Assembly: GCA_964369635.1 (NCBI GenBank)
Contig: CAYJGN010000010.1
Span: 1-47,162, forward strand
DNA: 47,162 nucleotides
Origin: CAYJGN01 sp964369635
GTDB lineage: Bacteria; Bacillota; Clostridia; Oscillospirales; Ruminococcaceae
Direction: 5' to 3'
The position numbers were made by a program, and so were the translations under genes. Of the stretch, positions 33,198 to 40,706 are shown piece after piece. Position 1 is the first letter of the stretch; each line of letters starts with the position of its first letter. The notes below the pieces were generated by a model. That model made no database searches, was not told the origin of the DNA, and saw only the letters and a list, made by a program, of their open reading frames with translations.

Positions 33198-34208
33198 ATG
33201 GATTTTGGATGCACTGCAATCACTCTAAAAACAGAGGATAACAAAAACATCTTCGCTCGAACATACGACTTTTTTGGCGATTTGAGTAGTAACGCAATTG
33301 GTTTCTATCCAAAAGGGGAGGCTCTTTCCTTCTCTGCAGAGGATATTAAAGGGGACGAAATAAGGGTGAAATATGGGTTTGTCGGGATGGAGATAAGCGG
33401 ACTTAAAACCCCTATTTTGGTCGATGGTATAAATGATAAAGGACTAATTGGCGGACTTTTAAACTTCCCCGATTACGGTTACTATCAAAAAGCAGATTCT
33501 ATGAAAACAAATATCCATCCTGCCTTTTTTGTTTCATATATTCTATCGCAGTTTAAGACGGTAGAAGAGGTTGTTTTAGCTACCAAAACTATAAATCTCA
33601 CCGATGAGCTTATTATGGGACATAAAATGTCTGTCCATTATATTTTTTGCGATAGGAGTGGTGAGGCGATTATCTTAGAGCCCGCAAAAGACGGAATAGC
33701 AGTTTATCGAAATAGCATAGGCATTTTGGCAAACAGCCCTGAATATTCTTGGCATATAACTAACCTTCGAAACTACACAAAGGTTGATAATCTGCCGAGC
33801 GGCAAAAAGAAAATATCAAATATCGAGATTTCAGATTTCGGGTTAAATCAGGGCGGAGGATTTGGCCTTCCAGGCGGTTACTCATCTCCATCGAGGTTTG
33901 TTCGAGCTGCTATTTTGCGCGAATATGCACCAAAACCAAAAGATGAAAAAGGTGGGATAAATCTTGCTTTTTCGATTTTAAAATCGGTAGATATTCCCCT
34001 TGGAATAATAGCCGGTGATAAAGCCGCAACCCACTTTGACATCACCCTTGCAACCTCTGCTATCTGCTCACAGTCAAAAACCTACTATTTTAAAACAAAC
34101 AAAAACAGCCGCATTAGCGCTGTTTCACTAAAAAGACTTACAAGCCATAGCAAAGCTGTTAAGTTTGCTCTTCCAAAAGAAGAGGATATTTTGTATCTTG
34201 ATAGGTAG
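33198..34208 (+). CDS. choloylglycine hydrolase family enzyme (bile salt hydrolase-like)
   Basis: Ntn hydrolases of this family cleave amide bonds of conjugated bile salts, penicillin V or acyl-homoserine lactones. The start is the ATG of MDFGCTAI, five bases after GAGGTGG. Cys5 would be the N-terminal nucleophile after removal of MDFG, the same maturation as in penicillin V acylases. Other active-site residues are present: Arg21 and Asp24 (ARTYDF), Asn89 (LLNF), Asn179 (ILANSPEY), Arg233 (SSPSRFVR). Asn in the GLLNF position and the SSPSRFVR block favour bile salt hydrolase over penicillin acylase. Cytoplasmic; no signal peptide. Substrate needs testing. Confidence 0.88.
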   Translation: MDFGCTAITLKTEDNKNIFARTYDFFGDLSSNAIGFYPKGEALSFSAEDIKGDEIRVKYGFVGMEISGLKTPILVDGINDKGLIGGLLNFPDYGYYQKADSMKTNIHPAFFVSYILSQFKTVEEVVLATKTINLTDELIMGHKMSVHYIFCDRSGEAIILEPAKDGIAVYRNSIGILANSPEYSWHITNLRNYTKVDNLPSGKKKISNIEISDFGLNQGGGFGLPGGYSSPSRFVRAAILREYAPKPKDEKGGINLAFSILKSVDIPLGIIAGDKAATHFDITLATSAICSQSKTYYFKTNKNSRISAVSLKRLTSHSKAVKFALPKEEDILYLDR

Positions 34209-34217
34209 AGATTTTTT

Positions 34218-34260
34218 TATAGCGCTTTAAAATAATTTAATACATCAAGCGCTATATTTT
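34218..34260 (+). terminator. terminator after the choloylglycine hydrolase
   Basis: TATAGCGCTT (34218-34227) pairs perfectly with AAGCGCTATA (34247-34256), followed by TTTT. The 19-base loop is long but the stem is strong. It lies 9 bases past the stop. It also lies between this gene and the convergent MATE gene. Confidence 0.7.
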
Positions 34261-34299
34261 AATCTATTATCTTGCAACCTATATTATAAAAAGATCATA

Positions 34300-35679
34300 T
34301 TATGAAATAATATTTCGAATCCATATCCCTTTTTTAACAAGTATAAGTCCGAGAGTTGCTTTTATAAGGTCACAGAATAAAACAACAAGATATACCTGCT
34401 CGATGGGTATTGATGTACTGGTCACGAGGAAAATGGCAACTGGAATACTAACTACCCAAAGCGAAACAGAATCAAAGATAATAGTTATTATTGTTCTGCC
34501 GCCTGAGCGGAGGGTGAAGTAGCAGCAAGCTGTGAAAGCAGAGAGGGGTAGGTGCAGAGCGGCAATTCGCAAAAACTGCGTTGCAAGCATTTTGACTTCT
34601 GAAGTGGTGTTGTATAAAAGCGGGATAAACGGAGCTGCAACAATCTCAATTAGCGCAATTGAAGCGCTTAACATAACCGATAAAAATATAAGCTTTCGAA
34701 CATTATCACGCGCTTTTTCATTCTCACCAGCGCCAAGAAGCTGACCTATTATAATTCCCATAGCATTGCCCATCGAGAGAGAGGCAACGTTAAAGAGATT
34801 GACGACGGTATTTGAAATGTTGAATGCGGCAACTACCGAGAGGCCTCGGATAGAATATATCCCAAATAGAGTTGAAATAGCAATCGACCAGAAGATTTCA
34901 TTTATAAAAAGCGGTGAACCTTTTTTTGCGACAGTAGAAATAAGCTCAATTGGAACAGTTAGCTTTTTATAAACTCCCTCAAAGAAGAAAAATTTCTTTT
35001 TATTTCTTAATACTGAAATTAGTATCACTAAAAACTCAACATATCTCGCTATAACAGTTGCGACTGCGGCACCTATTGCGCCAAGTTCTGGGAAACCAAA
35101 ATTTCCAAAGATTAACAGATAGTTTAAAACGGTATTTGTTATAACTGCAATAATGCCCGCTTTCATAGGTAGCAGCGTCTCGCCTGCTTCACGCAGATAG
35201 CTTGCATAAACCTGCACAAGAGTAAAAGGAATAAATCCAAGGGTCATTATAAGGATATAGTCGGTGCCGAAGGCAAGGGTTTTTATAGGGTCTATTCCGC
35301 TATCGCCGCCGCTCAAAAAAAGACTGACAAGTGGGCCTCTAAAAAATATAAATATAGCAATACCAATGACCGCTACTGATAAAGCAGATATAAACTTTAA
35401 TCTAAATGTATTTTTAAATCCCTCAATCTCACCTTTTCCAAAAAACTGCGCCCCAAATATCCCAACACCTGCGATAATTCCAAATATAGATAAGTAGAGG
35501 ATAAATATTATCTGGTTTGCAATCGCAACGCCCGACATCTCCTCAGTTCCAACCTGTCCTACCATTAGATTATCAACGAGTGCTACGAAATTTGTTATAA
35601 TATTCTGCACTATAATAGGCAAAACTATCACCAAAACTTTGCGGTAAAAAGCTTTATCACCAATAAATTTTTTTAGCAT
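34300..35679 (-). CDS. MATE-family multidrug efflux transporter
   Basis: 459 residues with twelve membrane segments in two halves, the MATE fold that exports cationic drugs or metabolites with Na+ or H+. The first half has VQNIITNFVALVDNLMVGQVGTEEMSGVAIANQI, typical of helix 1-2 with the conserved VDNLMVGQ. The second half has NEIFWSIAIS and the matching repeat. It most resembles the NorM/DinF-like branch. RBS AGAGGGAAAT precedes the ATG, and the promoter is near-perfect. It stands alone. Substrate unknown; bile acids or drugs are possible given the neighbouring hydrolase. Confidence 0.92.
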   Translation of the reverse strand: MLKKFIGDKAFYRKVLVIVLPIIVQNIITNFVALVDNLMVGQVGTEEMSGVAIANQIIFILYLSIFGIIAGVGIFGAQFFGKGEIEGFKNTFRLKFISALSVAVIGIAIFIFFRGPLVSLFLSGGDSGIDPIKTLAFGTDYILIMTLGFIPFTLVQVYASYLREAGETLLPMKAGIIAVITNTVLNYLLIFGNFGFPELGAIGAAVATVIARYVEFLVILISVLRNKKKFFFFEGVYKKLTVPIELISTVAKKGSPLFINEIFWSIAISTLFGIYSIRGLSVVAAFNISNTVVNLFNVASLSMGNAMGIIIGQLLGAGENEKARDNVRKLIFLSVMLSASIALIEIVAAPFIPLLYNTTSEVKMLATQFLRIAALHLPLSAFTACCYFTLRSGGRTIITIIFDSVSLWVVSIPVAIFLVTSTSIPIEQVYLVVLFCDLIKATLGLILVKKGIWIRNIIS

Positions 35680-35737
35680 ATTTCCCTCTTTTAATTTCTA
35701 TCTATTTAAGTATGATTTTTATAGGCTCTAAGACTGA

Positions 35738-35765
35738 ATTATAGCACAATGTTTTTTATTGTCAA
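35738..35765 (-). promoter_or_regulatory. strong sigma-A promoter for the MATE gene
   Basis: On the minus strand TTGACA (35760-35765), 16 bases, TATAAT (35738-35743): perfect hexamers with a spacer one short of optimal. The predicted start is near 35731 and the leader about 50 nt. Confidence 0.8.
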
Positions 35766-35803
35766 GAAAATTGTATACATTATTTATAAGATATTTGAAG
35801 CAA

Positions 35804-35831
35804 AAAACAGCGTGGGTAATCACGCTGTTTT
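35804..35831 (-). terminator. terminator of the surface-protein gene
   Basis: AAAACAGCGTG (35804-35814) pairs perfectly with CACGCTGTTTT (35821-35831), loop GGTAAT. On the minus strand TTTTTT follows. It is 30 bases after the stop of the long surface protein and upstream of the MATE promoter. Confidence 0.82.
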
Positions 35832-35860
35832 TTAAGATTCGTTTTACTAAATTTTATAAT

Positions 35861-38776
35861 CTATTTCTCTGCATATTTCTCTTTGTCTTTATAGCTTCTT
35901 GTTAGAATTACTCCAAAAACAGTTTGTATAACGACCAGTGCTGCAAATATCGGACTATAAATATCAAATATAGTCATTGGGGCTGTAAAGTCCTGGGTGA
36001 GAATTAGCAGGACAACACTCGCTATAAACAAAATCGCTGCAAGTGCGAAGAATATTTTGCGTTTATTCCCGTATTCAATCTCTATATTTCTATCTATTCT
36101 ATCTTTTTTATCAAGAACGTTATCAACACCTTTATTCCAACCAAGATAGAATGCCGCCAAAACTAAGGTGAGCACTGTCATAATAAGATCAAACAGGCTC
36201 CAAGCCCTTCCAAGGTCAATCGTACCCGATAGAGGAACACCATTATCGGTGATTATAACGCTATCAAGCGAGCTTCCATCATCATATTCCACTCGAACAT
36301 TAACATCGCCATCAAGCCCCTCGAATACATCTTTATCAATGGTTATAACTCCATCCTCAATCTCATACCGCTCAGGGTCTAATGCCTCTTCATCAACAAA
36401 TACATCAGAGGGCGTTTCACCTGGTCTTCCTGTTTCGATATCAACATCACCTTCGGGTGTTACTGTTACTCCAGGATTCGGGTTTGGGTTTGGATTCGGC
36501 GTTGGTTCAGGCGCAGGCTCTGGTTCAGGCGCAGGTTCTGTTTCCGGTTCTGACTCAGGCTCCGTCTCTGGTTCAGGCGTAGGTGCTGGTTCTGGTTCCG
36601 GCTCAGGATCTGGTGTTGGATCTGGTGTTGGAGTTGGAGTCGGCGTTGGAGCTGGTGGTGTCGTTGGTGTTGTAACCGCAGTTATTGTTAGCAGCTCACG
36701 GTCGGTATAGGTTATATTATAGTTGCGACCAAATGGCAATGCCTCGATATCCTCTATCATTTCATCTGGATTTGTCCAGATAACAGTGTGACTTCCGGCG
36801 GTGTTGCTGTTTGCTGGCATACCACTATATGTGGGGTGCGCAACAGGCTCAACTGCACCCATATGCGGAATCGCTACTGGAGTTTGGAGATCAATTGGCA
36901 AGAAACCATCGTAGATGAGTGAAGCTGTCGGAAGAGTGTCACCAACTGTCAAAGCATTAGCACTTAAAGCAAGCTTTATTGTAGCTTCAACTTTTCTTAT
37001 TGTAACTTTAATTGTCGTATCCTGTATGGGTACTGTGGCAAACTGTGGGGTAAATCTAACATCTACAACAGTTTCGGTTTGTGCATTTATAAGGTCTGGC
37101 GTGCCGATGAAACTAAAGGTGCCAGCAGTGATGTTGCCGCTGTATGCGTAATATCCGTTTATGTCGTCGTCAGTAAGGCTTACACCTGTATAGTCGACAA
37201 TAATATCTTCTGCCACCAAGACATTTGGTGGTGGAATTGTTCTGTCATTTATTAAAAATACAGTTTGTGTTTTGGTTGTGATTGTATAGTTGTCACTAAA
37301 GCTAAGCTCTTCTATAGAATTCACCATTTCAGTCGCGTTTGTCCACTTGACAGTATAAGTTGCCGCGGTATTACTGTTTTCAGGCATACCGCTGTATATT
37401 GGCTCATCTACACTCTCCATAACGCCTGTATGCGGAATGGCCACTGGAGTTTTAAGATCAACAGGGAGAAACCCCGTATATACAAGCGATGCAGTTGGAA
37501 GAGTGTCTCCAACAAAAATGCTGGTTTGATTCAAAACAATAGTTATAGATGCGTGTATTGGCCGAATAGTGAGATTAATTGTTGTATCTTTAGTTGGATA
37601 TGAACTATCATCTGGAGTAAATCTAACATCCACAACCGTTTCGCTCTGTGCATTTTTAAGGTCAGGAGTGCCAATAAAGCTAAAACTACCACTAACGGGG
37701 TCACCAAATATCTGATATGATCCTGTTATATCGCTGTCTGTAAGGCTTGTGCCTGTGTAATCGACAGTGATATCATTCGCAACTAAAGTAATGCCGTCAT
37801 CGCCACCACCAGTTCCACCAGTTCCGCCAGTACCACCATTTCCGCCAGTACCACCATTTCCGCCAGTACCACCAGTTCCGCCAGTACCACCTGTTCCGCC
37901 ATCTCCACAACTGCTATTGTGGAGTTTTATATATTTGTTAGCCGAGTGACCAGTTGGAATCGGGGAAACATTTTTTGTAGCAGTTTCTTTTGAGTCACCA
38001 AAATCATACATTGCACCAGATACCGCTGTGGTATCTGTGCCTGCATCTAGCGCCAAAGCTTGTACTGTGCCAACTCCTTCAAAGTAGCCACAGTTTACAG
38101 TAACAGCTGCGATTGCGGCATATCCGTTTTCGCTAATTGCAGTAACTGAACCGCCATACACGCGAATAGATCCGCTGATTGCAGAGCTGTTTTTACTTGA
38201 AGCATTGACGACAGCATTTGCATTACTCGTAGCAACACCGCTAAACAGCGCAAATGATGATTCGCTGTAAACATCTAAAACTCCACCGCTCGAAGATACC
38301 GACCCATAAATACCATTCCATGAAGTCGCATCGATATCAACATTGCCATTCTGCATAACAGTTGTCATAAAGATACCGCCCTGTCCTGTAATGGACAGAG
38401 TTCCATTGGTAGACGATGTGAGCGTTATTGTATTTCCAGTAGGCATTTCGGTATTAACAGGGCTGATAGCATAACCATCACTTGCCGATATACTGCTTGT
38501 ACCGTTAAACTCGATAATCAGATTTTCATCTGTTATTATAGCACCTGTTATAGTGGTGCTATTGAGCGTCAGTTTCGAGGGTGTTTCCCCGGCCGCCGGC
38601 GTATAGCTTGCTGTTCCGCCTGCAACCGGGATGTCACTTGCATTTGTTTCATCAACTAAAACCCCTCCAACGGTAATCCCATATGATACGGGATTACCGA
38701 ATACAAGCTGCATATTCGGCAGTGCTGCAAATACCATAAATAAAATAAGTGTTAGTGTTATACTTTTTCTTTTCAT
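35861..38776 (-). CDS. large surface protein with repeats, Gly-rich and Pro-rich linkers and C-terminal membrane anchor
   Basis: 971 residues from the ATG of MKRKSITL after AGGTAAG; a longer frame starts 11 codons earlier. It has a signal peptide (1-27) and an N-terminal beta-helix-like domain (about 30-285, many short GG and S/T-rich turns). A Gly-rich linker follows (about 290-325, GGTGGTGGNGG type). Two tandem 190-residue repeats (about 329-518 and 519-702) each carry IxVDYTGxSLT, VDVRFTP and GDTLPTASLxYxGFLP. A Pro/Glu linker (about 704-769), a beta-domain, and three C-terminal membrane segments (from about residue 862) complete it. No LPXTG motif. Likely an extracellular adhesin or sensor; partner unknown. 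Confidence 0.82.
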   Translation of the reverse strand: MKRKSITLTLILFMVFAALPNMQLVFGNPVSYGITVGGVLVDETNASDIPVAGGTASYTPAAGETPSKLTLNSTTITGAIITDENLIIEFNGTSSISASDGYAISPVNTEMPTGNTITLTSSTNGTLSITGQGGIFMTTVMQNGNVDIDATSWNGIYGSVSSSGGVLDVYSESSFALFSGVATSNANAVVNASSKNSSAISGSIRVYGGSVTAISENGYAAIAAVTVNCGYFEGVGTVQALALDAGTDTTAVSGAMYDFGDSKETATKNVSPIPTGHSANKYIKLHNSSCGDGGTGGTGGTGGTGGNGGTGGNGGTGGTGGTGGGDDGITLVANDITVDYTGTSLTDSDITGSYQIFGDPVSGSFSFIGTPDLKNAQSETVVDVRFTPDDSSYPTKDTTINLTIRPIHASITIVLNQTSIFVGDTLPTASLVYTGFLPVDLKTPVAIPHTGVMESVDEPIYSGMPENSNTAATYTVKWTNATEMVNSIEELSFSDNYTITTKTQTVFLINDRTIPPPNVLVAEDIIVDYTGVSLTDDDINGYYAYSGNITAGTFSFIGTPDLINAQTETVVDVRFTPQFATVPIQDTTIKVTIRKVEATIKLALSANALTVGDTLPTASLIYDGFLPIDLQTPVAIPHMGAVEPVAHPTYSGMPANSNTAGSHTVIWTNPDEMIEDIEALPFGRNYNITYTDRELLTITAVTTPTTPPAPTPTPTPTPDPTPDPEPEPEPAPTPEPETEPESEPETEPAPEPEPAPEPTPNPNPNPNPGVTVTPEGDVDIETGRPGETPSDVFVDEEALDPERYEIEDGVITIDKDVFEGLDGDVNVRVEYDDGSSLDSVIITDNGVPLSGTIDLGRAWSLFDLIMTVLTLVLAAFYLGWNKGVDNVLDKKDRIDRNIEIEYGNKRKIFFALAAILFIASVVLLILTQDFTAPMTIFDIYSPIFAALVVIQTVFGVILTRSYKDKEKYAEK
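36470..36665. repeat. repeats coding for the Pro/Glu-rich linker
   Basis: On the plus strand the DNA is a low-complexity run of GGTTCAGGC, GGTTCTGG and GGTGTTGGAGTTGG blocks. On the minus strand these encode about 65 residues of TPTP, DPTPDP, EPEPAP and NPNPNP. The reading frame is kept. It is expected to vary in copy number between strains. Confidence 0.8.
37802..37905. repeat. minisatellite coding for the Gly-rich linker
   Basis: Tandem CCGCCAGTACCACCATTT-like units, 9 or 18 bases long, encode repeated GGTGG and GGNGG on the minus strand (about 35 residues). Unit length is a multiple of three, so gain or loss of units keeps the frame. Confidence 0.8.
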
Positions 38777-39029
38777 AATTTTCTTACCTAAAAACAATGT
38801 AACCATCAACCATAAATCTACATGTTTATGTAACCCTATATTTAAATCTTATCATTTCAATTAATTAAATGTCAAACATAAAAGACGATAAAGATTAACA
38901 AACTTGAAATTTCACTTTAGTGCAATATAGACAAAAATTCTTTCATAAAATTGGTTATCTTATAGTAAAACGCTTTATGTTTTTTGCCATAAGTTGGAAA
39001 TCTTAAACTATTTTTTAATTGTATTAAAA

Positions 39030-39058
39030 AAACAGTGCAAGCATCAGTTGCACTGTTT
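39030..39058 (-). terminator. terminator of the LacI-family gene
   Basis: AAACAGTGCAA (39030-39040) pairs perfectly with TTGCACTGTTT (39048-39058), loop GCATCAG. On the minus strand TTTTTTT follows. It is 11 bases after the regulator stop codon. The rest of 38777-39029, upstream of the surface protein, holds no further gene or clear promoter. Confidence 0.85.
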
Positions 39059-39069
39059 CTTTGTAGATT

Positions 39070-40083
39070 TTATTTATCTATTTTGCGAACGCTATCCCGA
39101 ATAACGAGCTTCGGTTCAAATATTATTGGTGGAACGACCCGCTCACCGTCAACGTGTAAATTACTTATCGCTTCCCCAACACTAACTCCCATATCGTATA
39201 TCGGCTGATTAACTGTTGTTAGCGGTGGGCTTGTTAGTGAAGCGTAGAGGTGGTCATCGTACCCCACTATTGAATAGTCATCTGGGATGCTTTTTCCAAG
39301 CTCTTTCAATCTATTGTATAGTCCGAATGCTTGCATATCATTGAATGTGAAAATCGCAGTAACATCTTTCATCTGGGTAATCTTTTGCGCATTATCATAT
39401 CCATCTTCATATAAATAAGCTCCCGGAATAACGATACTCTCATCAAAGGTAATTCCCGCTTCTTCAAGCGCTTTTTTATATCCGCGAAGTCTGCTTTTTG
39501 AACCCTCTATATGAGACGGACCTGTTATACAGGCGATTTTTTTGTGCCCATTATCAATTAAATGCTTTGTTGCAAGATACCCCCCAAGCTTATGGTCGGT
39601 TAGAACAAAGTTTGAGTGTTCTCTTTCAACTGTTTTATCTAAAAGAAAATATGGTATTCCATTCTCCTCGACGGAATCGACTGCTAATTTTATCTGTTCT
39701 ACCCCATTTGTCGATGCAAGACAAATTATAACTCCATCAACACCTCTGCTATACATTATCTCAAGGCATTCGAGTTCATCAAAATTTGAGTTACAGATGG
39801 TTAGTACCTTGCCGTTTTTCCTACAGCTCTCATCAACCCCTTTAGCAAAAGAAGAATAGAAATCATTTCTTATATTTGCGACTATAAGACCTATCGAGTT
39901 GCTCTGGCGCGACTTTAGATTCTGAGCGATTTGATTTGGACGGTAATGAAGCTCTTTCGCCGCCGCTTTAATTCGCTCTCTCGATGCCTCACTTATCTTA
40001 CATGGCTTGTTATTTAAAACAAGTGAAACGCTCGCAGGAGATAACCCTACCATCTTCGCAATATCTTTGATCGTTGCTCTCAT
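39070..40083 (-). CDS. LacI-family transcriptional regulator
   Basis: 337 residues: an N-terminal LacI helix-turn-helix (TIKDIAKMVGLSPASVSLVLNNKPCKISEASRERIKAAA), hinge helix NQIAQNLKSRQSNSIGLIV, and a periplasmic-binding-protein-like effector domain (about 60-335) with DDHLYASLTSPPLTTVNQP near its end. It normally represses a sugar or nucleoside operon by binding a palindrome. It stands alone, so its target is not adjacent. A TAAAACGGTTTA near-palindrome lies upstream (40178-40189), a possible self-operator. AGAAGG precedes the ATG. Effector unknown; the four-gene PfkB operon is one possible target but has no clear matching site. Confidence 0.93.
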   Translation of the reverse strand: MRATIKDIAKMVGLSPASVSLVLNNKPCKISEASRERIKAAAKELHYRPNQIAQNLKSRQSNSIGLIVANIRNDFYSSFAKGVDESCRKNGKVLTICNSNFDELECLEIMYSRGVDGVIICLASTNGVEQIKLAVDSVEENGIPYFLLDKTVEREHSNFVLTDHKLGGYLATKHLIDNGHKKIACITGPSHIEGSKSRLRGYKKALEEAGITFDESIVIPGAYLYEDGYDNAQKITQMKDVTAIFTFNDMQAFGLYNRLKELGKSIPDDYSIVGYDDHLYASLTSPPLTTVNQPIYDMGVSVGEAISNLHVDGERVVPPIIFEPKLVIRDSVRKIDK

Positions 40084-40177
40084 ATATTATACCTTCTTTC
40101 CAGCTGACATCTCTAAAATAAGATGTAAGGTTATTGCAGCGACAAATAGTTGGATATATGCCGCATTATGTACTAAG

Positions 40178-40189
40178 TAAAACGGTTTA
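40178..40189. promoter_or_regulatory. candidate LacI-type operator
   Basis: TAAAACGGTTTA has outer TAAA/TTTA symmetry and a central CG, the form of many LacI-family operators, with one mismatched pair. It lies 94 bases upstream of the regulator ATG. Another inverted repeat, ACATCT/AGATGT (40107-40126), is closer to the gene. Neither is proved. Confidence 0.35.
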
Positions 40190-40252
40190 TCTAATTAATA
40201 AATATAGCTTAATACCATTATAGAATAAAACTTTGTTATTTTCAATAAAAAG

Positions 40253-40281
40253 TTGACAAAATATTAAAAAAAATATATAAT
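40253..40281 (+). promoter_or_regulatory. consensus promoter of the tRNA-Gln gene
   Basis: TTGACA (40253-40258), 17 bases, TATAAT (40276-40281): both hexamers and the spacing are perfect. The predicted start falls about 4-5 bases before the tRNA acceptor stem. This is a typical strong stable-RNA promoter. Confidence 0.9.
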
Positions 40282-40291
40282 AGCATAGCGA

Positions 40292-40365
40292 TGCGGAATT
40301 GTGTAACGGTAGCACGGCAGACTCTGACTCTGTTTGTCTGGGTTCGAATCCTAGTTCCGCAACCA
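40292..40365 (+). tRNA. tRNA-Gln (CTG)
   Basis: The cloverleaf is complete. The acceptor TGCGGAA pairs with TTCCGCA over seven bases, followed by discriminator A and an encoded CCA (40363-40365). The D stem is GTG/CAC. The anticodon stem GCAGA/TCTGT encloses loop CTCTGAC, giving anticodon CTG, which reads CAG. The T arm is CTGGG-TTCGAAT-CCTAG. It is a single gene with its own promoter and terminator. Frames called on the opposite strand here are antisense artefacts. Confidence 0.95.
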
Positions 40366-40370
40366 AAATT

Positions 40371-40398
40371 CCTTGTGGCAATAGCTGCAGGGTTTTTT
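40371..40398 (+). terminator. terminator of the tRNA-Gln gene
   Basis: CCTTGTGGC (40371-40379) pairs with GCTGCAGGG (40384-40392), nine positions with three G-T pairs, loop AATA, followed by TTTTTT. Confidence 0.75.
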
Positions 40399-40443
40399 AT
40401 TTGCTCTTTTCTCTCTATATTTAATTGAAGAGAAATTTTGCTC

Positions 40444-40533
40444 TGCCGCACCGCAGCGACCGCTTTAAAGAGCGGTCGCTCGCACTTTGTGCGAGCACGG
40501 CGAGCCCTTGCGGCTCGCCGCTGCGGTGCGGCA
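40444..40533. repeat. GC-rich element folding into a four-way junction (cloverleaf)
   Basis: An outer 13-bp stem (40444-40456 with 40521-40533) encloses three hairpins laid end to end: 40458-40464/40471-40477 (7 bp), 40478-40485/40489-40496 (8 bp, TTT loop) and 40498-40506/40512-40520 (9 bp). Outside the hairpin loops only C40457 and A40497 stay unpaired. Every pair is Watson-Crick. It is much richer in GC than its surroundings and is flanked by CTC and GAG. It could be a miniature mobile element, a recombination or replication structure, or a structured RNA. No reading frame explains it. Confidence 0.75.
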
Positions 40534-40623
40534 CTCTGAGAAATACATCGCAGAAGGTATCTCAAAAAAATATCGGAGATATACTGCGAGAGATAGAGGA
40601 AATAACTTTTGAGTAATATGCAA

Positions 40624-40654
40624 AAAAGCGGCTGTGGACACCACAGCCGCTTTT
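40624..40654 (-). terminator. terminator of serA
   Basis: AAAAGCGGCTGTGG (40624-40637) pairs perfectly with CCACAGCCGCTTTT (40641-40654), loop ACA. The stem is symmetrical and would serve serA on the minus strand; TTTTTT follows on that strand. It is about 50 bases after the serA stop. Confidence 0.85.
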
Positions 40655-40706
40655 AAATAAATCTATAAATTTTATCGCAATATTCAGTTATATATAATGA
40701 AAGAAG

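Noticed and set aside
36168..36710. A 180-residue plus-strand frame rich in Gly and Ser
   Set aside because: It is the complement of the Pro/Glu linker of the surface protein and has no ribosome site.
37802..37905. Possible CRISPR-like array
   Set aside because: The units are 9-18 bases with no unique spacers, and they keep the reading frame of the surface protein. It is a coding minisatellite.
40187..40565. Minus-strand frames of 64 and 107 residues, one with a GFEPRQTES-type stretch
   Set aside because: They are antisense to the tRNA-Gln gene and the GC-rich cloverleaf. This peptide is a well-known artefact of translating the wrong strand of a tRNA.
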